Positions 1 through 8,319 of a DNA stretch of 47,883 bases are shown here, in pieces. The notes below the pieces were generated by a model. It had not been told where the DNA came from, did no database searches, and worked only from the letters and a program-made list of their open reading frames with translations. The position numbers were made by a program, and so were the translations under genes. Source of the stretch: an uncultured Lachnospiraceae bacterium (lineage in GTDB: Bacteria; Bacillota; Clostridia; Lachnospirales; Lachnospiraceae); contig ONIH01000022.1 of the NCBI GenBank assembly GCA_900317825.1, forward strand, positions 1 to 47,883. Direction: 5' to 3'. Within the stretch, counting starts at the first letter, position 1. Each line of letters starts with the position of its first letter.

Positions 1-55
1 GAATTTCTTTTTGAAACTCTTTTGTGTCTGTCGCTCTCTCGCGACGACAATGAGT

Positions 56-84
56 ATTCTATCACGGTAACCCCTTGTCGTCAA
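56..84 (-). promoter_or_regulatory. Strong promoter firing leftward out of the window (rRNA-type)
   Basis: On the minus strand a -35 TTGACG (79-84) and -10 TAGAAT (56-61) are separated by exactly 17 bases. The 40-odd bases upstream (about 85-135) are very A/T-rich, like an UP element. The predicted transcript begins near position 50 and leaves the window within about 50 bases without a start codon and RBS. The leader contains a short GTCGC/GCGAC stem (29-44). It is inferred to drive an rRNA or other stable-RNA operon beyond the left edge; that target is not visible. Confidence 0.6.
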
Positions 85-147
85 GCGAATTTTGTTAATT
101 TTTCGAAGTTGTAAAATTGTATCTATTTTTTATCAATTTCAGACATT

Positions 148-1509
148 TTACACAATTTTATCCACTGCTTCTTTTATGCCTTTTACCCCTATAAGCTCCA
201 CTCCTTCAGGTATCTCGTCAAGCCCCTTCAGGTTTGCATAGGGGAGGATCACCGTCTTTATCCCCATCTTCAGTGCTTCATTTATCCTCTGGCGGGCCAT
301 GCTTACTGCCCTGACTTCTCCGGAAAGACCTACTTCACCGAATACTATAAGGGAGTCAGGCAGCGGCCTGTTCTTATAGCTCGATACAAGGGCTAAGACT
401 ATACCCAGATCTATAGCGGGTTCATTTATGCGCATTCCTCCGGCGATGTTTATATAGGCATCCTGGTCTCCCATCATAAGACCCATTCTCTTCTCTATGA
501 CAGCCATCAGCAGATTTACCCTGTTATAGTCCATCCCGACTGCAGTCCGTCTCGGCATACCGAAGTTCGAGTGAGTAGTCAGGGCCTGGATCTCAAGCAG
601 TATGGGACGGCTTCCCTCTATCGAGCAGGATATGACCGAGCCCGAGCTTCCCACTGCCCTTCCCTCCAGAAGGAACTCTGAAGGATTTTTTACCTCGTCG
701 AGGCCGGTAGAACGCATTTCGAACACGCCTATCTCGTCTGTACTGCCGAATCTGTTCTTTACAGCCCGGAGGACACGGTAAGAAGCATGCCTGTCTCCTT
801 CGAAGTAAAGAACTGTGTCAACCATATGCTCGAGGATCCTCGGACCAGCTACGGTCCCTTCCTTTGTCACATGGCCTACTACGAATATAGTGATATTCTC
901 TTTTTTGGCAAGCTGCATCAGCGTACCGGTAGCATAGCGCACCTGAGCTATGCTTCCAGCTATGCCCGATGCTTCCTCTGAATACATGGTCTGGATAGAG
1001 TCTATGACTACGACTGTCGGCTTCGTAGTCTTTATGACCTGCTCTATTAGAGAGAGATCAGTCTCTGAAAGAACCTTCAGGGAATCAGTAAACTCGCCCA
1101 TTCTCTGAGCGCGCATCTGTATCTGCCTTAAGGACTCCTCACCCGATACATAGAGCACGTCTACCTTATCCTGTGACAGGTTTCTCATGACCTGAAGCAG
1201 GAGGGTGGACTTCCCTATACCGGGGTCTCCACCTATCAGCACAAGAGACCCCTGCACTATGCCTCCGCCAAGAACCCTGTCCAGCTCGGACATATGCGTA
1301 GTCATTCTTTTTTCCTCTGAAACAGAAATTTCCGAGAGCGCCATAGGGCGCGCCTCGGAAACTTCACGAACAGAGACCTTTTTATTTTTGTCTGCACGGA
1401 CCTCAGTCATCGTATTCCACTCATGGCAGGCAGGACACTGTCCCACCCACCTCGGAGATTCGTAACCGCAGTTCGAACAGAAGAATACACTTGTCTCCTT
1501 CTTTGGCAT
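148..1509 (-). CDS. radA: DNA repair protein RadA
   Basis: RadA (Sms) is a RecA-like ATPase and branch-migration helicase that processes recombination intermediates. The 453-residue length fits the family. An N-terminal C4 zinc finger (CSNC, then CPAC, residues 11-28) is followed by a RecA core with Walker A GGDPGIGKST, the RadA-specific KNRFG motif, and a Lon-like C-terminal domain. An upstream in-frame extension exists, but the ATG at 1509 is preferred: it has an AAAGGA ribosome-binding site and begins MPKKET just before the zinc finger, as homologues do. It is the last gene of the operon behind clpC and the 136-residue protein. No convincing terminator follows the stop. Confidence 0.96.
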   Translation of the reverse strand: MPKKETSVFFCSNCGYESPRWVGQCPACHEWNTMTEVRADKNKKVSVREVSEARPMALSEISVSEEKRMTTHMSELDRVLGGGIVQGSLVLIGGDPGIGKSTLLLQVMRNLSQDKVDVLYVSGEESLRQIQMRAQRMGEFTDSLKVLSETDLSLIEQVIKTTKPTVVVIDSIQTMYSEEASGIAGSIAQVRYATGTLMQLAKKENITIFVVGHVTKEGTVAGPRILEHMVDTVLYFEGDRHASYRVLRAVKNRFGSTDEIGVFEMRSTGLDEVKNPSEFLLEGRAVGSSGSVISCSIEGSRPILLEIQALTTHSNFGMPRRTAVGMDYNRVNLLMAVIEKRMGLMMGDQDAYINIAGGMRINEPAIDLGIVLALVSSYKNRPLPDSLIVFGEVGLSGEVRAVSMARQRINEALKMGIKTVILPYANLKGLDEIPEGVELIGVKGIKEAVDKIV

Positions 1510-1510
1510 A

Positions 1511-1921
1511 TCAGTCCTTTCTGATAGATACAGGCTTTGGCTTTCCATCGGAGAGATCAATGCTCAGGGTGATCTTTCCGCCGAGGTTGGTCTTCATGAC
1601 CCCGTAGTCTTCGCCTGCTGCTGAAACCTGATACTCAGTCTCAGGTGAAAGGCCTACAGTGATGTCTGTATTCGCGTTGCCCTCTACCTGAAAGCTAAGG
1701 GAACTGTCATCATACTTCATATGTGATACCCTTGTCCCCGGCTCTGATTCATAGACAAACAGATCGTTCTTCTCGAGCTTTGTCGTAGTCTTGTAGCTCT
1801 TTACGTAGAGAAGGTCTCCCTTGTACTTGAAGTCCTTGACCTTCGTCTTCTCTTCAAGGGTATAGTCCCCGAAGCTGAGTGTTCCGTCTTTTTCACTGAT
1901 GATCAGATCTTTTTGTGCCAT
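1511..1921 (-). CDS. Conserved small protein between clpC and radA (endosialidase-annotated family)
   Basis: A 136-residue soluble protein with no signal peptide or membrane segment. It is beta-rich, with an alternating hydrophobic pattern and a C-terminal stretch that could form an Ig/FN3-like sandwich. I recall similar proteins next to radA in Lachnospiraceae; some databases label them endosialidase, but I see no sialidase motifs, so that name should not be trusted. The start overlaps the end of clpC by 29 bases, and the stop lies 1 base before the radA start codon, so it is probably translationally coupled to both. Function is unknown. Confidence 0.8.
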   Translation of the reverse strand: MAQKDLIISEKDGTLSFGDYTLEEKTKVKDFKYKGDLLYVKSYKTTTKLEKNDLFVYESEPGTRVSHMKYDDSSLSFQVEGNANTDITVGLSPETEYQVSAAGEDYGVMKTNLGGKITLSIDLSDGKPKPVSIRKD

Positions 1922-4388
1922 TTTTTTCTCCTTCTACTTTTTTCAGTGAACTGTTAGCTTTACTAAATATTAGTTTATCATTTTTTACAGAAATAGTCAC
2001 TACATCACCGGAGTTTATTTTTCCGGAAATGATGTCATCGGCTACCGGGTCTTCGATCTCAGACTGTATCTTCCTGCGAAGTGGTCTGGCTCCGAACTTC
2101 GGGTCATATGCCTTGTTCACGATCCACAGCTTAGACTGTCCAGTTGCCTTCAGCGTTATTCCTGTATTTGCCTTCAGGCGGTCTGAGACTTCGTTTATCA
2201 GAAGGGTGACTATCTTCGTCATATCCTTCTTCTCGAGTGACCTGAAGTAGATTATCTCATCTATCCTGTTTAAAAATTCAGGTCGGAAGGTTCTCTTCAG
2301 CTCTTCATCGACCTTCGTCTTCATCAGCTCGTACTGGTCTTTTTTGTCATCGCCGCTTCCGAAACCGAGACTCTTGTGGTCTGAAATATCCCTGGCTCCG
2401 GCATTCGATGTCATGATGATTATCGTGTTCTTAAAGTCTATGAGCCGTCCCTGGGAATCAGTAAGCCGTCCCTCGTCAAGTACCTGAAGCAGGATATTGA
2501 ACACATCCGGATGGGCCTTTTCTATCTCGTCAAAAAGCAGGACGCTGTACGGATTCTGCCTGATCTTCTCGGAGAGCTGTCCGCCCTCTTCGTATCCTAC
2601 ATATCCCGGAGGCGATCCGATGAACTTGGAGACCGCATCCTTTTCCATGTACTCTGACATGTCGACTCTGATAAGCGATTTCTCGTCACCGAATACTTCC
2701 TTTGCCAGAGTCTGTGCCACAAGAGTCTTGCCTACTCCTGTAGGTCCGACAAAGAGGAAGCTTCCCATCGGCCTGTCAGGAGACTTGAGACCTGCCCTGC
2801 CACGACGTATTGCCTTGGAAACTGCAGTAACAGCCGCATCCTGGCCTATGACTTTTTTATGCAGAGTATCCTCGAGCTTTAACAGCTTCTTTGACTCAGA
2901 GCTGTTCAGGCTTCCGACCGGTATATGGGTCCAGTCGGAAACTATTCCGGCTATGTCAGTTTCCTCAAGAACAGGCATTTTCTCTTTTGACTTCTTTTCC
3001 GACTTTTTCTCCTCTTTCTTAAGAGCATCCTCATCGGCCAGGAGCTTCGTATGTGTCTCATTCGCCTTTGAAAAATCACCGGCTTTTAGAGCTTCCTCGA
3101 GCTCCTTCGAGAGGGTATTTTTCTCCTGTCTGAGTTCATAAGACTTACTGTTCCCACCAGCATTGTAGAGCCTCTTTCTGGCACAGGACTCGTCTAAGAG
3201 ATCGATAGCCTTATCCGGCAGGAACCTGTCATGTATATATCTCTTTGAAAAATGAACGCAGGCCTTTATGGCGTCTTCGGTTATTTTTACATGATGGTGC
3301 TTCTCATATACGTCCTTTAAACCGTCTAGGATATGTATGGTCTGCTCCTCTGAAGGCTCCTCTACCATTACAGATAAAAATCTGCGCTCCAGGGCAGCAT
3401 CCTTTTCGATTTTCTTTCTGTATTCCTTTATGGTCGTAGCTCCGATTATCTGAAGCTCACCTCTCGCAAGAGCAGGCTTTAGTATGTTCGCCGCGTCCAT
3501 GGCACCTTCAGAACCGCCGGCTCCGATTATCATGTGGAGCTCATCTATGAAAAGCAGGACATTTCCGGCTGCTATGGATTCGTCTATGACGCTTTTTATC
3601 CTCTCCTCGAACTCGCCTCTGTACTTGGTTCCGGCCACCATTCCCGACAGATCAAGGGTCAGGATCCGCTTTCCGATAAGTGAAGAAGGCACGTTCTGGG
3701 AGACTATCTGCTCTGCTAAGCCTTCTACTATGGCTGTCTTTCCTACACCCGGCTCACCGATGAGACACGGGTTATTCTTTGTGCGGCGGCTGAGTATCTC
3801 TATGACTCTCTGAATCTCTTTCTCACGACCAATGACAGGATCCAGTTCTCCGTCTTCAGCTAAGGTAGTCAGATCAGTCGTAAACTCATCGAGTGCCGGA
3901 TACTCTTCTTCCGAGACATTACCATGATTCGCGTAGAGAACCTGCCTGTAGGCGTCGCCCTCTTCTCCCATGGCTTTGAGGATACTATTAAAGATGGCAT
4001 TTATATCTGCATTAAGAGATGAAAGTATCCTCGCAGCGCTCGAATCCGGCATACGAAGAATAGCCAGAACAGCGTGTTCTGTCCCGGCCTGATCCATTCC
4101 GCACATTCCGGCTATCGCCTGGATATTTGCCAGTAGCTGATTGTACCTCGGAGTCTCAGTGTCACCTGCTGAAGCGGCATTATGGTCTGTAAAGAGCATC
4201 ATCTGCTCGATGACCTGACTTACCAGTTCTTCGGTGACTCCTGCTTCGTTTAAGATCTCACTGGCCAGATTCGGCGCAGTATGAAGAAGCCCCAGCAGCA
4301 GATGCTGGGTGCCTGTGTACTGTCCTTTTTCTTTAGATGCTTTTAGCGCATAATCTATAGCTTTCTGTAGGCTTTCTGTGTATTCCAT
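1893..4388 (-). CDS. clpC: ATP-dependent Clp protease ATP-binding subunit ClpC
   Basis: Class I Hsp100/Clp unfoldase that feeds substrates to ClpP. In 831 residues it has an N-terminal Clp-N double repeat (1-140), AAA domain 1 with Walker A GEPGVGKT (211-218) and Walker B LLFIDE, a charged linker (about 415-470, Lys/Glu-rich), and AAA domain 2 with Walker A GPTGVGKT (548-555). The LGF tripeptide near residue 670 is the expected ClpP-docking loop. In Bacillus clpC sits in a ctsR-mcsA-mcsB operon; here those genes are absent and it lies 18 bases behind an Ig-like membrane protein. No CtsR operator is evident. The linker region is more lysine-rich than usual. Confidence 0.96.
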   Translation of the reverse strand: MEYTESLQKAIDYALKASKEKGQYTGTQHLLLGLLHTAPNLASEILNEAGVTEELVSQVIEQMMLFTDHNAASAGDTETPRYNQLLANIQAIAGMCGMDQAGTEHAVLAILRMPDSSAARILSSLNADINAIFNSILKAMGEEGDAYRQVLYANHGNVSEEEYPALDEFTTDLTTLAEDGELDPVIGREKEIQRVIEILSRRTKNNPCLIGEPGVGKTAIVEGLAEQIVSQNVPSSLIGKRILTLDLSGMVAGTKYRGEFEERIKSVIDESIAAGNVLLFIDELHMIIGAGGSEGAMDAANILKPALARGELQIIGATTIKEYRKKIEKDAALERRFLSVMVEEPSEEQTIHILDGLKDVYEKHHHVKITEDAIKACVHFSKRYIHDRFLPDKAIDLLDESCARKRLYNAGGNSKSYELRQEKNTLSKELEEALKAGDFSKANETHTKLLADEDALKKEEKKSEKKSKEKMPVLEETDIAGIVSDWTHIPVGSLNSSESKKLLKLEDTLHKKVIGQDAAVTAVSKAIRRGRAGLKSPDRPMGSFLFVGPTGVGKTLVAQTLAKEVFGDEKSLIRVDMSEYMEKDAVSKFIGSPPGYVGYEEGGQLSEKIRQNPYSVLLFDEIEKAHPDVFNILLQVLDEGRLTDSQGRLIDFKNTIIIMTSNAGARDISDHKSLGFGSGDDKKDQYELMKTKVDEELKRTFRPEFLNRIDEIIYFRSLEKKDMTKIVTLLINEVSDRLKANTGITLKATGQSKLWIVNKAYDPKFGARPLRRKIQSEIEDPVADDIISGKINSGDVVTISVKNDKLIFSKANSSLKKVEGEKNGTKRSDHQ

Positions 4389-4406
4389 AACCTTTCTTTC
4401 TAAAAA

Positions 4407-5366
4407 TCAGAGATTATTCAGATCCTCGAGATGCAGCTTCTTCTCCGGAACGACCGGAGTCTTTGGCATCGTAAGCTTTTCCTCTTCTTTGAGCTTCTCA
4501 TAGAGGGCATCTGTATCGTCTGGTTCGGTATTCTTACTCTTTTTCGTCTCCGGAGTCTTCTGAGTCTCGCTTACTCTCTCTTCCGTAGCCTCTTCGTCAT
4601 CTTCTGATTCTTCGTCATCGTAGTACTCATACTCAGAAAAATGTATCCATAAAAGCCTTATCACCAGGATGATGATAATGGCTACCAGAACACCAATGAT
4701 AGCTATGATCCTTCTGTCAGTCACCAGCTCTTTAAGTGACAGATCTGCTGATGAAAAAAATGGGTACTCCTGCTGTGCAGCGCTGTCTTCCTGTTCTGAG
4801 TTCTCTGAGACATCTGTTTTAGCATCAGAGACGTCTGTATCGTCATCCGGATCATTTGTAGAAACGCTTACTACCTTGTCAGTGTCTTCAGTATCTTTTG
4901 ATTTTTTTTCTGTGGATTTATCAGCGTCTGTAGTTTTAGAAGATTTCTTTTCATTGGAATCCTCTGTCTTCGTCTCTGCAGTCTGCGGTTTTGCAGCCGC
5001 AGCTTCTCCGATGCTTATCATCGCAGAGCTTCTCGCGTACTGGTCAGATGATCCGACAAAACCTGCGCTTCCGGCCTTTTTTGCGGTAAAAGTAAAAGTA
5101 GCGCTCTTCGCGTTTATGGACAGGGTGTTTCCATCCAGTGAAGCCTGACCCTGGCTTTTAAGCGTGACCATCGTACCGTCATAGTGAAGTGAAAGATTCG
5201 AAGCAGAAGCTCCGGAAACCGTAACGGTGAACTCATCGCCTGCTTTTATATCTGACTTTGAAACAGAAAGCACTGTATTTCCAGCCCATGCACTCAGCGG
5301 CAAAAGCATGAGTACTGTCACTGCAATAGCCAGAAATCCGGTGATTTTTCTAATAGTATGCTTCAT
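4407..5366 (-). CDS. Secreted, membrane-anchored protein with an N-terminal Ig/cohesin-like domain
   Basis: 319 residues. A Sec signal peptide (1-28, ending in AWA) is followed by a beta-rich domain (about 30-120) that resembles a cohesin/Ig-like fold, with the phrase IKAGDEFTVTVSG typical of such domains. A long Ser/Thr/Asp/Lys low-complexity stalk (125-205), one membrane helix (220-241) and an acidic cytoplasmic tail (245-319) follow. The topology is an outside domain on a flexible stalk with an inside tail. It heads the operon with clpC, the 136-residue protein and radA, behind a strong promoter. RBS GGAGG precedes the ATG. Function unknown; a link to ClpC through the acidic tail is only speculation. 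Confidence 0.8.
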   Translation of the reverse strand: MKHTIRKITGFLAIAVTVLMLLPLSAWAGNTVLSVSKSDIKAGDEFTVTVSGASASNLSLHYDGTMVTLKSQGQASLDGNTLSINAKSATFTFTAKKAGSAGFVGSSDQYARSSAMISIGEAAAAKPQTAETKTEDSNEKKSSKTTDADKSTEKKSKDTEDTDKVVSVSTNDPDDDTDVSDAKTDVSENSEQEDSAAQQEYPFFSSADLSLKELVTDRRIIAIIGVLVAIIIILVIRLLWIHFSEYEYYDDEESEDDEEATEERVSETQKTPETKKSKNTEPDDTDALYEKLKEEEKLTMPKTPVVPEKKLHLEDLNNL

Positions 5367-5387
5367 AAATACCTCCGTCCCTTTCTA

Positions 5388-5416
5388 AGTATAAAAGACT
5401 GTACTTTTATTGTCAA
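5388..5416 (-). promoter_or_regulatory. Promoter of the clpC-radA operon
   Basis: Consensus -35 TTGACA (5411-5416) and -10 TATACT (5388-5393) with a 17-base spacer, followed by GGAGG and the ATG at 5366. It lies immediately downstream of the preceding minus-strand gene (stop at 5419). Confidence 0.75.
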
Positions 5417-5418
5417 AC

Positions 5419-6096
5419 CTAAAAGTGAAAGCGCCTCTTAAGCTCCTGTCTTGCCTTTGTGCCACCGAGTATAAGCCCGACAAGGAAAAGAAGAACAGAT
5501 GAGATAAACGCTATCTCAGAGACGATCGGATCTGTGACCAGATCGTACTTCATAAAGACGAGTGGAAGAATAGCAAACGCTATAGAAAGCAGTGGAAGCC
5601 AGGTGTAGCTCTCCCACCTCCGGTGATTTATGAACATAGTGATGACTATCAGCACATTAAAGAGCAGAAGGGCTCCCGGAAGACAGTAGTTTAAGGACCA
5701 CTTCCCGAATCCCGTAACTACATCGAGCATCACGACAAAAAGCAGAGCAAAAAGTATAGTTACCGATATCTTTGTGACTATATGCACATCCGGATTAAAG
5801 AACAGATAGAACTCTATAAAGATATACATAAGCGAGCTCACCGCTATGATAGACCACGGAAAGCCCTTGTTTATCACGTTTATCGCGGCGCAGAGGAAAC
5901 TCCCTGACACGCATATCGTAAGCAGAAGCCTAAGGAAAAAAGTGATCCGTCTTCTCCTTGCGACTACATCCGGATAACCATTCCGCTCTACTATGGTGTC
6001 CGAGTCATCTTCTGACAGGACTCCGTAGCAAAGCGGGCAGACATCAGCCTTTGAGTCGAGTATTTTTATATGACAGTGAACGCATTTTTTACTCAT
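5419..6096 (-). CDS. Zinc-ribbon multi-pass membrane protein (DUF6320-like)
   Basis: 225 residues. The N-terminus is a zinc ribbon with two CxxC pairs (Cys5/8 and Cys20/23), followed by a cytoplasmic linker and about six hydrophobic helices filling residues 50-215. This architecture matches the DUF6320 family as I remember it, which often accompanies a condensation-type acyltransferase in Lachnospiraceae. That partner is here: the stop codon of the upstream acyltransferase gene overlaps this ATG by 8 bases, implying translational coupling. Biochemical role unknown; membrane recruitment of, or substrate delivery for, the acyltransferase is an inference. Confidence 0.75.
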   Translation of the reverse strand: MSKKCVHCHIKILDSKADVCPLCYGVLSEDDSDTIVERNGYPDVVARRRRITFFLRLLLTICVSGSFLCAAINVINKGFPWSIIAVSSLMYIFIEFYLFFNPDVHIVTKISVTILFALLFVVMLDVVTGFGKWSLNYCLPGALLLFNVLIVITMFINHRRWESYTWLPLLSIAFAILPLVFMKYDLVTDPIVSEIAFISSVLLFLVGLILGGTKARQELKRRFHF

Positions 6097-7369
6097 AAAA
6101 CACCCCGTTCGTTTCTATCGCCGCCTCGGCGCCAAGCTCTGATAATTTCCGTAAGAACTCCATGATAAGCGACGTATCACTGAAGGCTGTCGAAAATGAC
6201 AGAGTCAGCACATCCTGAAATGACGCGATCCCGAGCTTCAGGCCCTGTCCCTTTGAAAAAGACAGAAAGCACTGGAAACTCTCGATATACATAGCATAAT
6301 CATCAGGAACCTTTACCTGTCCCATATTTGTCACGGTAGTGGTGTTTGCGACAGCACTCCTGCCGTATATAGCTCGAAGTCCGATATTCTTAAATACGAG
6401 AGGCACTGTACGCGCCAGAAGGATCTGCTGTCCAGACACATTAAATGAAAAGATAGACTCAAGATTATCTTTAGTGATCTGCTTCCGTAGGCTCTCCTTC
6501 GCTATCCCGACTATCTCCTCAAAGCCGTAGTCCGGCTTAGTCGGGATAAACTCCGCTGACACCATCACGAAAAAATTCTTCGTGGTGATAGAATCAAAGT
6601 ACGGACGCAGGTTCACCGGCACTGCGACTCTGACCGGTCTCTTTTCAGAAACTCCCGACTTATACGCCTTATAGGTACTGTACATAAAAAGTGCCACCAT
6701 CAGCTCATTTATCGAAGCGCCATAGGAATGGGCGATTTTTTTAACAGCTGCCACAGACAGATGCGCATTTACGACACCGAACCCGTGGAACGGGAGCTTC
6801 TCGCCCTTTATAAGGAAAGCCTTTTTTACGGCGTAAGCGTAAGTAAACTTCTCGGGCTTCCTGTAGTTCCTAATAAAGCTGTCATCACGGTTTACAGAAG
6901 TGCCCTCAGAAAGCATCCCCTTTCTTTTCTCCATCAGCTTCTCGTGCGAAAGCCTAAGATACGCAAAAGTCAGCTCCTTCAGGAATTCGAAGCCTCCTGT
7001 GCCGTCTGCCAGCACATGAAAGACCTCGAGGTTTATCCTCCTGTCAAAGTAGGTGACCCTGAACAGATAGCTGTTATTTTCATTTGTCCTCGTGGAACGG
7101 CATGGATAGGTGCTCTCCTCCTCTACTTTCGGGACAGGCTTATCATTCTCCTCGAGATAGTACCAGAAAAAACCCTTTCTGAGCCTCTGTTTGAATCCCG
7201 GAAATCTTCCGAGCACAAACTCCAGAGCCTCCTGAAGGATATCCCCTATGACCTTTTCCTTGAGCACGACTGCCAGCCTGTAGGTGTTCGTCATGCTGTC
7301 ATTTGCTATGGCTGGGAAAAGTATCGCTGAATTATCCAGTTTTTCCCAGTGCGTAATGCTATGTGACAT
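6089..7369 (-). CDS. Condensation-type acyltransferase (alcohol acetyltransferase-like)
   Basis: 426 residues related to CoA-dependent acyltransferases with the HxxxDG active site (HVLADG, His118, Asp122-Gly123), as in alcohol acetyltransferases, NRPS condensation domains and PapA-type enzymes. The C-terminal half keeps an NFFVMVSAEF-like segment typical of the second lobe. The ATG at 7369 is preferred because GGAG stands 6 bases upstream; a longer in-frame ORF would begin inside the preceding terminator hairpin. It overlaps the zinc-ribbon membrane protein gene, so the two probably act together, perhaps modifying a lipid or surface glycan. The substrate cannot be read from sequence. Confidence 0.8.
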   Translation of the reverse strand: MSHSITHWEKLDNSAILFPAIANDSMTNTYRLAVVLKEKVIGDILQEALEFVLGRFPGFKQRLRKGFFWYYLEENDKPVPKVEEESTYPCRSTRTNENNSYLFRVTYFDRRINLEVFHVLADGTGGFEFLKELTFAYLRLSHEKLMEKRKGMLSEGTSVNRDDSFIRNYRKPEKFTYAYAVKKAFLIKGEKLPFHGFGVVNAHLSVAAVKKIAHSYGASINELMVALFMYSTYKAYKSGVSEKRPVRVAVPVNLRPYFDSITTKNFFVMVSAEFIPTKPDYGFEEIVGIAKESLRKQITKDNLESIFSFNVSGQQILLARTVPLVFKNIGLRAIYGRSAVANTTTVTNMGQVKVPDDYAMYIESFQCFLSFSKGQGLKLGIASFQDVLTLSFSTAFSDTSLIMEFLRKLSELGAEAAIETNGVFYE

Positions 7370-7385
7370 TTTTTCTCCAAAACTT

Positions 7386-7414
7386 AAAAAGAGGCCGCTC
7401 CGTAAGGAACGGCC
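7386..7414 (-). terminator. Rho-independent terminator after the FliD-like gene
   Basis: A 9-bp stem (7393-7401 with 7406-7414, loop 7402-7405) with one G-U wobble is followed on the minus strand by TCTTTTT. It lies 18 bases beyond the FliD-like stop codon and just before the acyltransferase RBS. Confidence 0.85.
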
Positions 7415-7431
7415 CGTATTCATTCAAAAAA

Positions 7432-8283
7432 TCAGACTGAAGTATTATAACTCGAAGCTGCTGAAGCTGCATAGCTTCCGCTCGATGTGTATGTGCCATT
7501 CGATGCTGCTGAATTAGCATAATAATTCACGAGTGAAGTATAGGTAGCAGCTCCTGTGCCATAGCTTCCGCCATTTGAAAATACTGCCTTTACCGTATCA
7601 TTCGTAGCAGTCTTTAATGTGTCTGCATTCACTGCCAGCTTACCCTTGTCGTCTATAGTGATACCGATGTCTGCCAGTTCATCCTTCGACCTCTCAGTGA
7701 GATCCATCAGGTTCTTAGTATTTGCAGATACACCGCTTGCCATAGTCTTCTTCGAAGCATCGACAAGGCTGTTATATGACTTCACATAATTCTGTACAGC
7801 TGCCTGAACCTTATCATTTATAGCCTGGCTGCCGCTCGTATCTGTGGTATCATCTCCGTCAGTAGCTGTCTGAGACACAGCATCTGTATATGACTTCTGG
7901 TTCATCAGAGTGTTAAGCGCCGTAGTGACATTCTTCGCTGCAGAGCTGGTATTCCCGGCATTCTGAAGAGACTGCTTCTCATAGGAAGTCATCGAAGATG
8001 CTGACTTCGATGTAGATGAAGATGTCGTATCAGTCGTCTGTACGTGGCCGGACACATTCTCTAATACATCGTATCCTTTGGTTTTCGTCGCAGACGTAGC
8101 AGAAGAAGTGGATGGTGCTGCAGAGGTTCCGTTTGAAAACTGACTGTAATACTTCTTTAATAATCTGCCATAGTTTCCGCTCTTTATGTTACTCCATTCA
8201 GAAGCCATGGAATAAATGCTGGATGCGGCACTTGATGAGCCGCCACCAAAGATCGTAGAATAAAAGCTCGTCTGAAAACTCAT
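7432..8283 (-). CDS. FliD-like low-complexity protein, probably flagellum-related or secreted
   Basis: 283 residues rich in Ser, Thr, Ala and Asn, almost without Cys, Trp or Pro clusters, as in flagellar filament-family proteins. The stretch VQNYVKSYNSLVDASKK followed by a segment containing LADIGITIDDKGKLAVN (about 165-225) matches the C-terminal region of the filament cap FliD. The N-terminal D0-like helical part of FliD is absent, and the length is about half of FliD or less. There is no Sec signal peptide, so if exported it would use the flagellar route. It is monocistronic: own promoter, RBS AAGGAG and terminator. Not a canonical cap protein; exact role unknown. Confidence 0.7.
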   Translation of the reverse strand: MSFQTSFYSTIFGGGSSSAASSIYSMASEWSNIKSGNYGRLLKKYYSQFSNGTSAAPSTSSATSATKTKGYDVLENVSGHVQTTDTTSSSTSKSASSMTSYEKQSLQNAGNTSSAAKNVTTALNTLMNQKSYTDAVSQTATDGDDTTDTSGSQAINDKVQAAVQNYVKSYNSLVDASKKTMASGVSANTKNLMDLTERSKDELADIGITIDDKGKLAVNADTLKTATNDTVKAVFSNGGSYGTGAATYTSLVNYYANSAASNGTYTSSGSYAASAASSYNTSV

Positions 8284-8319
8284 AATCTGCTCCTTTCTTA
8301 CTCCAGAACTACTCCTTCA

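Noticed and set aside
1511-1921. Endosialidase function for the small protein between clpC and radA
   Set aside because: Name known only from inherited annotation; no sialidase Asp-box or catalytic motif is visible.
2497-3141. 214-codon plus-strand reading frame opposite clpC
   Set aside because: Shadow of a clear ClpC coding region, Ser/Phe-rich composition, no start signals.
6728-7330. 200-codon plus-strand reading frame opposite the acyltransferase
   Set aside because: Opposite strand contains the HxxxDG enzyme; no supporting motif in the antisense product.
7370-7423. N-terminal extension of the acyltransferase (18 extra codons)
   Set aside because: It would begin within the terminator hairpin of the preceding gene, while the internal ATG has a good RBS.
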